The notes: a model not told the origin generated them from the sequence alone. Numbered from the stretch's first letter, positions 7,801 through 12,729 are shown. The stretch: DNA of 15,915 nucleotides from CAYMQB01 sp964392665 (GCA_964392665.1 CAYMQB010000053.1:1-15915), one strand, 5' to 3'. Numbers and translations are program-made.

Positions 7801-7885
7801 TGCAAAATCAATGACCTGAAATAGACAGACAGAGAACAACATCCCCATCTTTTCCCTTGACAGAAGATTGATTTTTCGATACTAT
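7801..7885 (+). promoter_or_regulatory. Module b: TGCAAAATCAATG block and promoter
   Basis: The block TGCAAAATCAATG (7801-7813) also opens modules c (9118) and d (12041). The promoter is TTGACA (7857-7862), a 17-nt spacer and TACTAT (7880-7885); the spacer is identical to that of module c. The terminator-like hairpin seen just before the promoter in modules c and d is degenerate here: the CCCCATCTTTT half remains but its partner is poor. Confidence 0.75.
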
Positions 7886-7916
7886 GCTACTGTGAAAGTA
7901 AATAGTCAGCGAACCT

Positions 7917-8022
7917 TGTCATTGCGAGCCCTGTACCGTATGGTTCAGGGCGTGGCAATCTCATAGTGCGAAAAACCGAGATTGCTTCAGAAGAGATTAT
8001 GAAAAAAATACTCGCAATGACA
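7917..8022. repeat. MITE-like palindromic repeat in module b leader
   Basis: The 106-bp segment is bounded by perfect 12-bp inverted repeats, TGTCATTGCGAG (7917-7928) and CTCGCAATGACA (8011-8022). It contains a second inverted pair, GCAATCTC (7955-7962) and GAGATTGC (7978-7985). This matches the look of a widespread class of small palindromic intergenic repeats beginning TCATTGCGAG. It appears to be inserted in the leader of module b, since module a has no counterpart. A TCATTGCGAG fragment also occurs in module d near 12161. Confidence 0.7.
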
Positions 8023-8109
8023 GTCTTTCAGGAGAATAGAACGGAGTTTAATGATTATTTACGTTTTAAGCAAGTATGATTTTGGCAATAGAGCAAGAAG
8101 AAGTCAATA

Positions 8110-8215
8110 TTTATAAAAGGTTATAATAAAGAGGAGCGAATCCTGGTTTTGAGGCTATGCAAATAGATTTGTCGAATATAATTTATATTTATTGCTGTAC
8201 AGCTTTATGTTAGGT
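8110..8215 (+). repeat. Module b leader with GTTAGGT core
   Basis: A second copy of the module a leader (7189-7291), including the conserved AGATTTGTCGAATA stretch. It ends in GTTAGGT (8209-8215), a GTTRRRY core. The inverted half-site seen in module a is degraded to ACAGC. The core overlaps the GTG at 8214 used as a possible start of the next gene and may serve as its weak ribosome site. A five-codon micro-ORF at 8149-8166 parallels the one in module a. Confidence 0.5.
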
Positions 8216-8522
8216 GAAACAGATACAAATGGAACCTGAAATACTCCGAAGAGGTAAAGCTTTTCATAAGAGGGTTCAGGGAGATTGGGAAAATACCGCG
8301 AGAGGTGGCAAAATAAATATCGAGTATTCTATTGCCCTCTCAATTCTCCACGAGAAGACTAATCACAAAAAGATAGGTCAACTTGATATATTTGTTGATG
8401 AATTAAGTGATTTCATAAGTATAGTTGAAATCAAATCAACAGATTGGGATAAAGTTAGAGAAAAAAAATGGAAGAAACTTCTGAAACGTGCCGTTATTTG
8501 TATAAATAATGACAAAAGATAG
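8214..8522 (+). CDS. PD-(D/E)XK nuclease-like protein, probably truncated
   Basis: A 102-residue product with a PD-(D/E)XK-type core: GQLDIFVDE (Asp58) and a beta strand VEIK (Glu72, Lys74) fit the D...ExK active site. The upstream helix region KAFHKRVQGDWENTARGGKINIEY is consistent with this fold. A complete nuclease fold would need more sequence after the ExK strand; here the remaining 28 residues are a basic stretch (VREKKWKKLLKRAV) that stops at 8522, so the C-terminal part is likely missing. Reading other frames after the A8 run at about 8461-8468 did not recover a continuation. The start is GTG 8214 (overlapping the core) or ATG 8229. The 3' end overlaps the GNAT gene by 14 bases, so both lie in one cassette. 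Confidence 0.5.
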   Translation: MKQIQMEPEILRRGKAFHKRVQGDWENTARGGKINIEYSIALSILHEKTNHKKIGQLDIFVDELSDFISIVEIKSTDWDKVREKKWKKLLKRAVICINNDKR

Positions 8523-9063
8523 ACCGAAGATTGAGACAAAGAGACTTTTGCTAAGACCATTTGAATTATCTGATGGATCGCGGGTAAAAGAATTGGCTGG
8601 GGATAAGGCTATTGCAGATACAACCTTGAATATTCCTCATCCATACGAAGATGGAATGGCGGAGGAATGGATATCAACCCATCAAGCTAAATTTGAATCA
8701 GGAGAATTGGCAAATTATGCTATTATTCTGAAATCTACAAAATGCTTAATTGGAGCGATAGGTTTAACTATAAATAAAAGGTTTAATAGAGCGGAATTAG
8801 GCTACTGGATTGGGAAGGAATATTGGAATCAAGACTATTGTACAGAAGCTTCAAAAGCTATGCTCGAATATGGATTTAGGAATTTAGGTTTAAACAAAAT
8901 CATTGCCACTCATATAGATAGAAATCCTGCTTCAGGAAAAGTAATGGAGAAAATCGGAATGAAGAAAGAAGGATTTTTTCGAGAACACGTAACCAAATGG
9001 GAGAAGTATGAGGATATGGCGAGTTACGGTATCCTGAAAAAAGAATGGGAAAGGAGTACCTAA
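8509..9063 (+). CDS. GNAT family N-acetyltransferase, RimJ/RimL-like
   Basis: A 184-residue acetyltransferase of the GNAT fold (Acetyltransf_3 type). It opens with IETKRLLLRPFELSD, the typical RimJ/RimL N-terminus. ELGYWIGKEYWNQDYCTEASKAMLEYGF (about 104-131) contains the acetyl-CoA-binding region, though the usual QxxGxG/A loop is altered to N-Q-D-Y-C-T. NKIIATHIDRNPASGKVMEKIGMKKEGFFRE follows, as expected for motif B. It would transfer acetyl groups from acetyl-CoA to an amine on a protein N-terminus or small molecule; the substrate is unknown. Its TAA stop (9061-9063) lies inside the 5' attC core ACCTAAC. GNAT genes are frequent integron cargo. Confidence 0.87.
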   Translation: MTKDRPKIETKRLLLRPFELSDGSRVKELAGDKAIADTTLNIPHPYEDGMAEEWISTHQAKFESGELANYAIILKSTKCLIGAIGLTINKRFNRAELGYWIGKEYWNQDYCTEASKAMLEYGFRNLGLNKIIATHIDRNPASGKVMEKIGMKKEGFFREHVTKWEKYEDMASYGILKKEWERST

Positions 9064-9124
9064 CAAATTGTTGCACCAGACCAAAAAGCTGGTGCTTTTT
9101 GACGGTGAGTTGCGCGTTGCAAAA
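9058..9124 (+). other. attC-like site after the GNAT gene, overlapping a terminator hairpin
   Basis: The 5' core ACCTAAC (9058-9064) matches RYYYAAC. A hairpin follows with GCACCAG (9073-9079) and CTGGTGC (9089-9095), and then TTTTT, so it also qualifies as a rho-independent terminator. An alternative stem pairs CAAAAAGC with GCTTTTTG around TGGT. GGTGAGTTGCGCGTTGCAA closes the site; its GGTGAGYTTG-like box is shared with 11620-11629 and 12028-12035. The final core GTTGCAA departs from GTTRRRY, as expected if the sequence after the G belongs to the adjoining module c. Confidence 0.55.
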
Positions 9125-9202
9125 TCAATGACCTTAAAATAGACAATAGATGGGACAGACTCCATCTTTTTCCTTGACAGAAGATTGATTTTTCGATACT
9201 AT
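9118..9202 (+). promoter_or_regulatory. Module c: TGCAAAATCAATG block, terminator and promoter
   Basis: The block TGCAAAATCAATG occupies 9118-9130. The promoter is TTGACA (9174-9179), a 17-nt spacer and TACTAT (9197-9202), identical in hexamers and spacer to module b. A terminator-like hairpin (9148-9171) ends two bases before the -35. The leader downstream is not continuous with the attI-like site: a small ORF and the Fic gene intervene, and the expected leader end appears at 10700-10733. Confidence 0.75.
9148..9171 (+). terminator. Terminator-like hairpin directly before the module c promoter
   Basis: AGATGG (9148-9153) and CCATCT (9162-9167) form a 6-bp stem around an 8-nt loop, and the T-run covers 9167-9171. 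It lies only two bases upstream of the TTGACA -35 element. Its effect would be to stop incoming transcription and restart it. The stem is short, so efficiency is uncertain. The same arrangement is found in module d. Confidence 0.55.
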
Positions 9203-9294
9203 ATAAGAGTGAAATCTAGGTCATTGCCGCAGGTTTGCCGTAGAAATTGTGCACACTTGTCTCAGGTGATGGAATAGAGTGCGGGGGGTTAATT

Positions 9295-9423
9295 ATGGCA
9301 AAACTTCTAAGAAATCGTTACGCTCAAGCGCTGAAAGCGGAATTTGAGGAACAGTTGCAGGAGGAAAAGAGGTTGAATGCACTGATTGCGGAGAATTCGG
9401 GTAAGGTGAAAAATTGGAATTAA
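9295..9423 (+). CDS. Small ORF, 42 residues, unknown
   Basis: The frame encodes a 42-residue, mostly helical and charged peptide beginning MAKLLRNRYAQALKAEF, with a predicted coiled-coil-like centre (EFEEQLQEEKRLNALIAE). A G-rich stretch (GCGGGGGG, about 9281-9288) lies at Shine-Dalgarno distance from ATG 9295. It is read from the module c promoter about 90 bases upstream and ends about 20 bases before the palindromes that precede the Fic gene. I do not recognise a family. It might be a remnant of a longer gene or a leader peptide. Confidence 0.4.
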   Translation: MAKLLRNRYAQALKAEFEEQLQEEKRLNALIAENSGKVKNWN

Positions 9424-9445
9424 CCTGGGTTTCGTAAAAAACATG

Positions 9446-9514
9446 AAAGTAAAATATGATAGCATATATTTTACTTTACAGCACGAAGGTAAAATAAAGA
9501 GATATATGTTTTAC
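9446..9514 (+). promoter_or_regulatory. Tandem GTAAAATAT palindromes upstream of the Fic gene
   Basis: A perfect inverted repeat with 12-bp arms, AAAGTAAAATAT (9446-9457) and ATATTTTACTTT (9466-9477), is followed by a second, shorter one with arms GTAAAA (9489-9494) and TTTTAC (9509-9514). A TATGAT (9455-9460) that could be a -10 element lies within the first palindrome. Two tandem operator-like sites directly before a gene encoding a Fic protein with a winged-helix C-terminus suggest autoregulation, which is inference. Confidence 0.55.
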
Positions 9515-9527
9515 TCTGGGGGATGTT

Positions 9528-10658
9528 GTGGATATTAAGGTTTTTAAAGCTGGCTCTTATAAAAAGGGGTATGAGTATCGTTACTTTTTACCTGCGAAAA
9601 TTAACCACTCTTTTTTTTGGACTGATAAGGTAATCAACGAACTATTGGAAAAGGCTTCATTCAAACTCGGGGAACTGAATTCCTTTTCCCGATTTGTTCC
9701 GGATACGGATATGTTTATCGTGATGCATATTTTTAAAGAGGCTGTAACTTCCAGCCGTATCGAGGGTACCCGAACTAGTATAGAGGAAGCCTTGATTGAA
9801 GAAAATGAACTTGACCCGGAAAAACGAGATGAGAGGAAAGAGGTTATTAACTATGTGACGGCTATGGATACAGCTATAAAGGAACTTAAAACATTACCCC
9901 TGTCAAACAGGCTTATCAGAAAGACACATAAAATACTTCTTTCCAGTGGTCGCGAGGAGCATAAGAATCCGGGCGAATTCAGAAAATCTCAAAACTGGAT
10001 TGGTGGAGCAAGTCTCACGGATGCGGTGTTCATTCCTCCGGCGCATACAGAGTTGCCGGAATTACTCTCTGATTTTGAAGTATTTCTTCATAATGTTGAA
10101 ATTCAAGTTCCTCACCTGGTAAAAATAGCCGTTGCCCATTACCAGTTTGAAACGATCCATCCGTTTCTGGATGGCAATGGCAGAGTAGGACGATTGCTTA
10201 TTACCCTTTATCTGGTATCAAGCGGTATTCTGGACAAACCCCTTTTATATCTCTCTGATTTTTTTGAGAAGAACAAGACACTGTATTACGACAACCTGAC
10301 CTTTGTCCGAACCAAAAATGACCTTGGACAATGGATCAAGTTTTTTCTGACAGAGGTTGTTCAGACCGCCGAAAATGCTGTTGCAACATTAAAGAAGATC
10401 ACAGATTTAAAAGCATCCATTGAAAAGAAACGAATCCTTCTTATGGGAAAGCGTTCAAAACAGGGAATGGAGTTTTTGTACCAACTGTTTAGAAAACCAG
10501 TTGTGACCATTAGAGATGTACAGACGATGACCGGTCTATCTCCCAAAGCAGCGAATGCTTTGGTGAAGGTCTTTGTAGAACAAAAGATACTTGTTGAGAC
10601 GACCGGCTATCAGCGGGACCGGGTTTTTCTGTTTGATGAGTATGTGAGGATGTTTTAA
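9528..10658 (+). CDS. Fic family protein with autoinhibitory helix and C-terminal winged helix
   Basis: A 376-residue Fic-domain protein that probably transfers AMP from ATP to hydroxyl side chains of target proteins. The N-terminal domain is Fic_N-like. The inhibitory motif SSRIEG (75-80) fits [S/T]xxxE[G/N] located before the core, placing it in class II (as in SoFic). The catalytic motif HPFLDGNGRVGR (211-222) is intact, with the His and both Arg residues present. Residues about 310-376 form a winged-helix-like region (VTIRDVQTMTGLSPKAANALVKVFVE). The start is GTG 9528 after GGGGGAT. It has its own palindromic control region and appears inserted into the leader of module c. Target proteins are unknown; adenylylation is inferred from the motif. 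Confidence 0.9.
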   Translation: MDIKVFKAGSYKKGYEYRYFLPAKINHSFFWTDKVINELLEKASFKLGELNSFSRFVPDTDMFIVMHIFKEAVTSSRIEGTRTSIEEALIEENELDPEKRDERKEVINYVTAMDTAIKELKTLPLSNRLIRKTHKILLSSGREEHKNPGEFRKSQNWIGGASLTDAVFIPPAHTELPELLSDFEVFLHNVEIQVPHLVKIAVAHYQFETIHPFLDGNGRVGRLLITLYLVSSGILDKPLLYLSDFFEKNKTLYYDNLTFVRTKNDLGQWIKFFLTEVVQTAENAVATLKKITDLKASIEKKRILLMGKRSKQGMEFLYQLFRKPVVTIRDVQTMTGLSPKAANALVKVFVEQKILVETTGYQRDRVFLFDEYVRMF

Positions 10659-10669
10659 TGAAAAATAGA

Positions 10670-10733
10670 ATTTGAACACCCCGCTGCTTGCGGTCGGGTA
10701 ATTTACTTTTTGTTGTATAACCTCGCGTTAGGT
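10670..10733 (+). other. attI-like core site between the Fic and lipoprotein genes
   Basis: The end of this gap contains GTATAAC (10715-10721), CTCGC and GTTAGGT (10727-10733): two inverted half-sites with a 5-bp spacer, as at 7273-7291 in module a. The preceding TTTACTTTTTGTTG also resembles the module a leader (TTTATTTCTTTCTT). A small G+C-rich imperfect hairpin (CCCCGC...GCGG, about 10678-10693) precedes it. The likeness to module leaders suggests that this is the far end of module c. Confidence 0.5.
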
Positions 10734-10747
10734 TTAAGGAGGAAACA

Positions 10748-11242
10748 ATGAAAAATACTTTTCTCGTATTAATTCTTGCAATAATGATCGGAGGTTGCGC
10801 AACTACGTATCAAAGAGTGGGTTTAACTGGAGGATATTCGGAGACGCAGTTGGGAGAAAATGTATTTCAAGTATCATTTCGTGGCAACGGGTATACCAGC
10901 TACCAAAGAACTTCAGATTTTTCCCTTCTTCGCTCCGCTGAAGTTGCTCTAGAAAATGGTTATAACTATTTCATTATTGTAGACAGCGAAAAATATTCAA
11001 AAACAGGCACATATACAACTCCAACCAGATCCTACACAACCGGAAGCGCATATGACTATGGTAATTATGCCTATGGAAGTGCAACGACAACAACTTATGG
11101 AGGGCAAACATACTTCATTTCCAAGCCTAGAGCGGTAAATACCATTGTTTGTTTTAAAGAAAAGCCGGACATTAATGGTATCGTTTATAATTCTGAATTT
11201 GTAGTAAAGTCAATTAGAACAAAATATGGTATTAAGGATTAA
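10748..11242 (+). CDS. Lipoprotein, similar to the CC0125/CC1285 family
   Basis: A 164-residue lipoprotein. The signal peptide MKNTFLVLILAIMIGGC has a lipobox IGGC with Cys17 as the lipidated residue, so the protein should be anchored in the inner or outer membrane. The block NVFQVSFRGNGYTSYQRTSDFSLLRSAEVALENGYNYFIIVDSE is the family signature: members combine a GNG(Y/F)TS motif with a helix and a hydrophobic strand ending IVD. A Tyr/Thr/Gly-rich low-complexity stretch follows (residues about 95-122). Function is unknown. AAGGAGG at 10737-10743 gives the start, 14 bases after the attI-like core, so it is the first cassette gene of this platform. Confidence 0.8.
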   Translation: MKNTFLVLILAIMIGGCATTYQRVGLTGGYSETQLGENVFQVSFRGNGYTSYQRTSDFSLLRSAEVALENGYNYFIIVDSEKYSKTGTYTTPTRSYTTGSAYDYGNYAYGSATTTTYGGQTYFISKPRAVNTIVCFKEKPDINGIVYNSEFVVKSIRTKYGIKD

Positions 11243-11277
11243 AACTTATTATTATGATTTGATAGGAGGAAAGCGAT

Positions 11278-11553
11278 ATGGCTAGAAAGAAAATAAGATA
11301 CAATAAGACATCTATTGATCAGTTACCGAATGACAAGCCTGTTCTGTACAGGATTGAAACAGAAGGAGGCAATCTAAATTACGCAGGAATAGCGAAAAAA
11401 GGAAGGATTGCAGAGCGTATACAGGAACATTTAGGAGAGATTCCGGGTGCTGTTGTTTCAATCGAACAATTCAGCAGTATTAGCGATGCTCGCGCTAAAG
11501 AAAAGAACGTCATTAATAGAAACAAACCCAAGTATAACAAGCAGTACAGTTAG
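11278..11553 (+). CDS. Small GIY-YIG-like nuclease domain protein (first of two)
   Basis: A stand-alone 91-residue protein with a divergent GIY-YIG layout. VLYRIETE takes the place of the GIY strand, NYAGIA that of YIG, and GRIAERIQEHL supplies the conserved Arg-containing helix. DARAKEKNVINRNKPKYNKQ contains the Glu and Asn positions typical of the family's end (E...KPKYN). If active it would cut DNA with one metal ion. The first motif lacks the usual glycine, so activity is uncertain. It starts at ATG 11278 behind AGGAGG, 35 bases after the lipoprotein stop with no attC between, so both belong to one cassette or operon. Confidence 0.72.
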   Translation: MARKKIRYNKTSIDQLPNDKPVLYRIETEGGNLNYAGIAKKGRIAERIQEHLGEIPGAVVSIEQFSSISDARAKEKNVINRNKPKYNKQYS

Positions 11554-11565
11554 AAATACATGAAA

Positions 11566-11639
11566 ACCTAACAAAGTGTCTGAAGTTGGACTGGCAATTC
11601 CGCTGCGCTGCAAAATGCAGGTGAGCTTGAACGTTAGGT
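11566..11639 (+). other. attC recombination site (best in window)
   Basis: The 5' core ACCTAAC (11566-11572) and the 3' core GTTAGGT (11633-11639) are exact reverse complements and match RYYYAAC/GTTRRRY. The interior has the usual G+C-rich middle, CCGCTGCGCTGC, and an L'-like box GGTGAGCTTGAAC next to the 3' core. The total of 74 bp is within the attC range. The 5' L box pairs only partly (CTGAAG against TTCAAG). It separates the GIY-YIG cassette from the trypco2 cassette. Confidence 0.82.
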
Positions 11640-11656
11640 CTTGATAGGAGGGACAA

Positions 11657-11977
11657 ATGGAATTAGATAAATTTATATCTGAATCGCTTCTGGATATCGC
11701 AAAGGGTTTGAAAGAGGTCAACAGGAAATTAAAAGAAGAGAGCAGTAGCCCTGACACACGTAATTGTTTTTCACTTAGGCCTGGCAGCAAAGTCGAGCAA
11801 GGTGCTGGTATTGAATTCGATGTTGCTATTACTACAAAGGTAGAAGCTGAAGGCAAAGGAAGTGCTAAAATTCGTTTGGCTGTAGTAGATGCAGATATAG
11901 GAGGTGGCGGCGGAGGACTTAAAGAAAATGTTTCAAGAATTAAATTCAAAGTAAATATTGGTCATTGGCTTGCATGA
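11657..11977 (+). CDS. Trypco2 (trypsin-co-occurring domain 2) family protein
   Basis: A 106-residue single-domain protein. MELDKFISESLLDIAKGLKEV is the characteristic opening helix of trypco2. The second half, EFDVAITTKVEAEGKGSAKIRLAVVDADIGGGGG...KENVSRIKFKVNI, has the alternating beta pattern and glycine linker of that family. Such domains are described in predicted bacterial conflict systems next to trypsin-like proteases and effector-associated proteins. No protease gene is nearby here. ATG 11657 follows AGGAGG, 18 bases after the attC core. It is a one-gene cassette bounded by attC 11566-11639 and an attC-like site at 11980. Confidence 0.82.
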   Translation: MELDKFISESLLDIAKGLKEVNRKLKEESSSPDTRNCFSLRPGSKVEQGAGIEFDVAITTKVEAEGKGSAKIRLAVVDADIGGGGGGLKENVSRIKFKVNIGHWLA

Positions 11978-11979
11978 AA

Positions 11980-12045
11980 ACCTAACCATCTACTGCACCT
12001 AACCGTTATTCGGCTGCATAATGGCACGTGAGTTTGCCGTTGCAA
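11980..12045 (+). other. attC-like site after the trypco2 gene
   Basis: The 5' core is ACCTAAC (11980-11986). A second ACCTAACCGTTA lies at 11998-12008. The site closes with CACGTGAGTTTGCCGTTGCAA, close to the 3' end of the GNAT attC-like site. The terminal core GTTGCAA (12039-12045) runs straight into the TGCAAAATCAATG block of module d. The doubled 5' core suggests a remnant of a deleted cassette. Confidence 0.5.
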
Positions 12046-12126
12046 AATCAATGCCCTGATAATAGTCAGAGATGGGACAAAATTTCCATCTTTTTCCTTG
12101 ACAGAAGATTGATTTTTAGTTAGTAT
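12041..12126 (+). promoter_or_regulatory. Module d: TGCAAAATCAATG block, terminator and promoter
   Basis: TGCAAAATCAATG occupies 12041-12053. The promoter is TTGACA (12098-12103), a 17-nt spacer and TAGTAT (12121-12126). The spacer shares GAAGATTGATTTTT with modules b and c, but its end (AGT) has lost the CGA half of the palindrome. A terminator-like hairpin (12070-12095) ends two bases before the -35. Confidence 0.72.
12070..12095 (+). terminator. Terminator-like hairpin directly before the module d promoter
   Basis: AGATGG (12070-12075) and CCATCT (12086-12091) form the stem, with a T-run at 12091-12095. The stem matches that of module c base for base, while the loops differ (10 nt here, 8 nt in c). 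That pattern, with the stem kept and the loop changed, supports a real structural constraint. Confidence 0.55.
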
Positions 12127-12201
12127 GTAAGAGTGAAAGTAAATGGTCAGTAGGTAGCTTCATTGCGAGTGCGTCCGATTGGAAACGGCGGAGGTATAGT
12201 T

Positions 12202-12309
12202 ATGTATCCAAAAAAGAGATTGATAAGACAAGAAATCCAGCAGATGATTTTTTTGTGTTTATTTCTCCAATTTGGTGGTATAAACGCAATGAATTTATAT
12301 GACCGTTAG
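12202..12309 (+). CDS. Possible 35-residue leader peptide in module d
   Basis: A short frame from ATG 12202 preceded by GGAGG (12190-12194) at a seven-base gap. It encodes MYPKKRLIRQEIQQM, then a hydrophobic stretch FLCLFLQFGG, ending INAMNLYDR. The stop codon TAG (12307-12309) lies inside the GTTAGGC core (12305-12311), 24 bases before the GIY-YIG start. It could be translated to aid expression of the first cassette gene, as proposed for ORF-11 in attI1, or simply be a chance frame. No family recognised. Confidence 0.35.
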   Translation: MYPKKRLIRQEIQQMIFLCLFLQFGGINAMNLYDR

Positions 12310-12311
12310 GC
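12305..12311 (+). other. GTTAGGC core site ending module d
   Basis: GTTAGGC fits GTTRRRY and lies just upstream of a cassette gene, as in modules a and b. The bases before it (TATATGACC) do not form the inverted half-site seen in module a, so it could equally be the 3' end of a degenerate attC. Confidence 0.45.
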
Positions 12312-12333
12312 AACATGCTTACGGAGAAATGAA

Positions 12334-12729
12334 ATGAAATTAGATAATTATGACTTTGTGGAAGTTGGAGAATGGAAGTTAAAAGAAACTTTAAATAGTG
12401 GAATAACATTCGAACTTAATAGATTTGAACAGGAAAGGGTAATTTATGCCTTTATGGAAGGTAATATTAAGTACCTTGGAGTTTGTCAGAATAGCACTAC
12501 AACCCTAAAAAATAGAATGGACAGATACAAAAGTATGCAGGGATCAGGGACAAATAAACGTATTGCGAAAAAGATTAGGGTTTGCCTAAAACGTGGAAAG
12601 TCTGTTAAGATATTTGCGTTAAAACCCAAATCAACATTAAAGTATAAAAGTTTGAATGTTGACCTTGTAAAAGGATTAGAAAATCCTTTGATTGAAAAAC
12701 TAAACCCTGATTGGAACAAACAGAAATGA
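12334..12729 (+). CDS. Small GIY-YIG-like nuclease domain protein (second of two)
   Basis: A stand-alone 131-residue protein with a GIY-YIG-like layout: RVIYAFMEGNIKYLGVCQNS has the two strands (VIYAF, KYLGV), and LKNRMDRYKSM carries the conserved Arg and Tyr. GLENPLIEKLNPDWNKQ supplies the catalytic-type Glu and terminal Asn. Between them lies a basic insert (KKIRVCLKRGKSVKIFALKPKS). It is not a recent duplicate of the 11278 gene, since the sequences differ throughout. ATG 12334 follows CGGAGA. It is the first gene after the module d core and is closed by the attC at 12751. Confidence 0.72.
   Translation: MKLDNYDFVEVGEWKLKETLNSGITFELNRFEQERVIYAFMEGNIKYLGVCQNSTTTLKNRMDRYKSMQGSGTNKRIAKKIRVCLKRGKSVKIFALKPKSTLKYKSLNVDLVKGLENPLIEKLNPDWNKQK

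Noticed and set aside
9295..9423. Antitoxin partner of the Fic protein
   Set aside because: The 42-residue product lacks the FicA-type [S/T]xxxE[G/N] motif, and the Fic protein already carries its own inhibitory motif; I keep it as an unknown small ORF.
11458..11949. A 163-residue - strand frame with a run of prolines
   Set aside because: The proline run is the complement of the glycine linker in the trypco2 gene, and the frame crosses the best attC site.
7104..12126. CRISPR-like array from the recurring promoter modules
   Set aside because: The repeats are long, irregularly spaced (hundreds to thousands of bases), contain promoters and lie ahead of genes; there are no short regular spacers and no cas genes.
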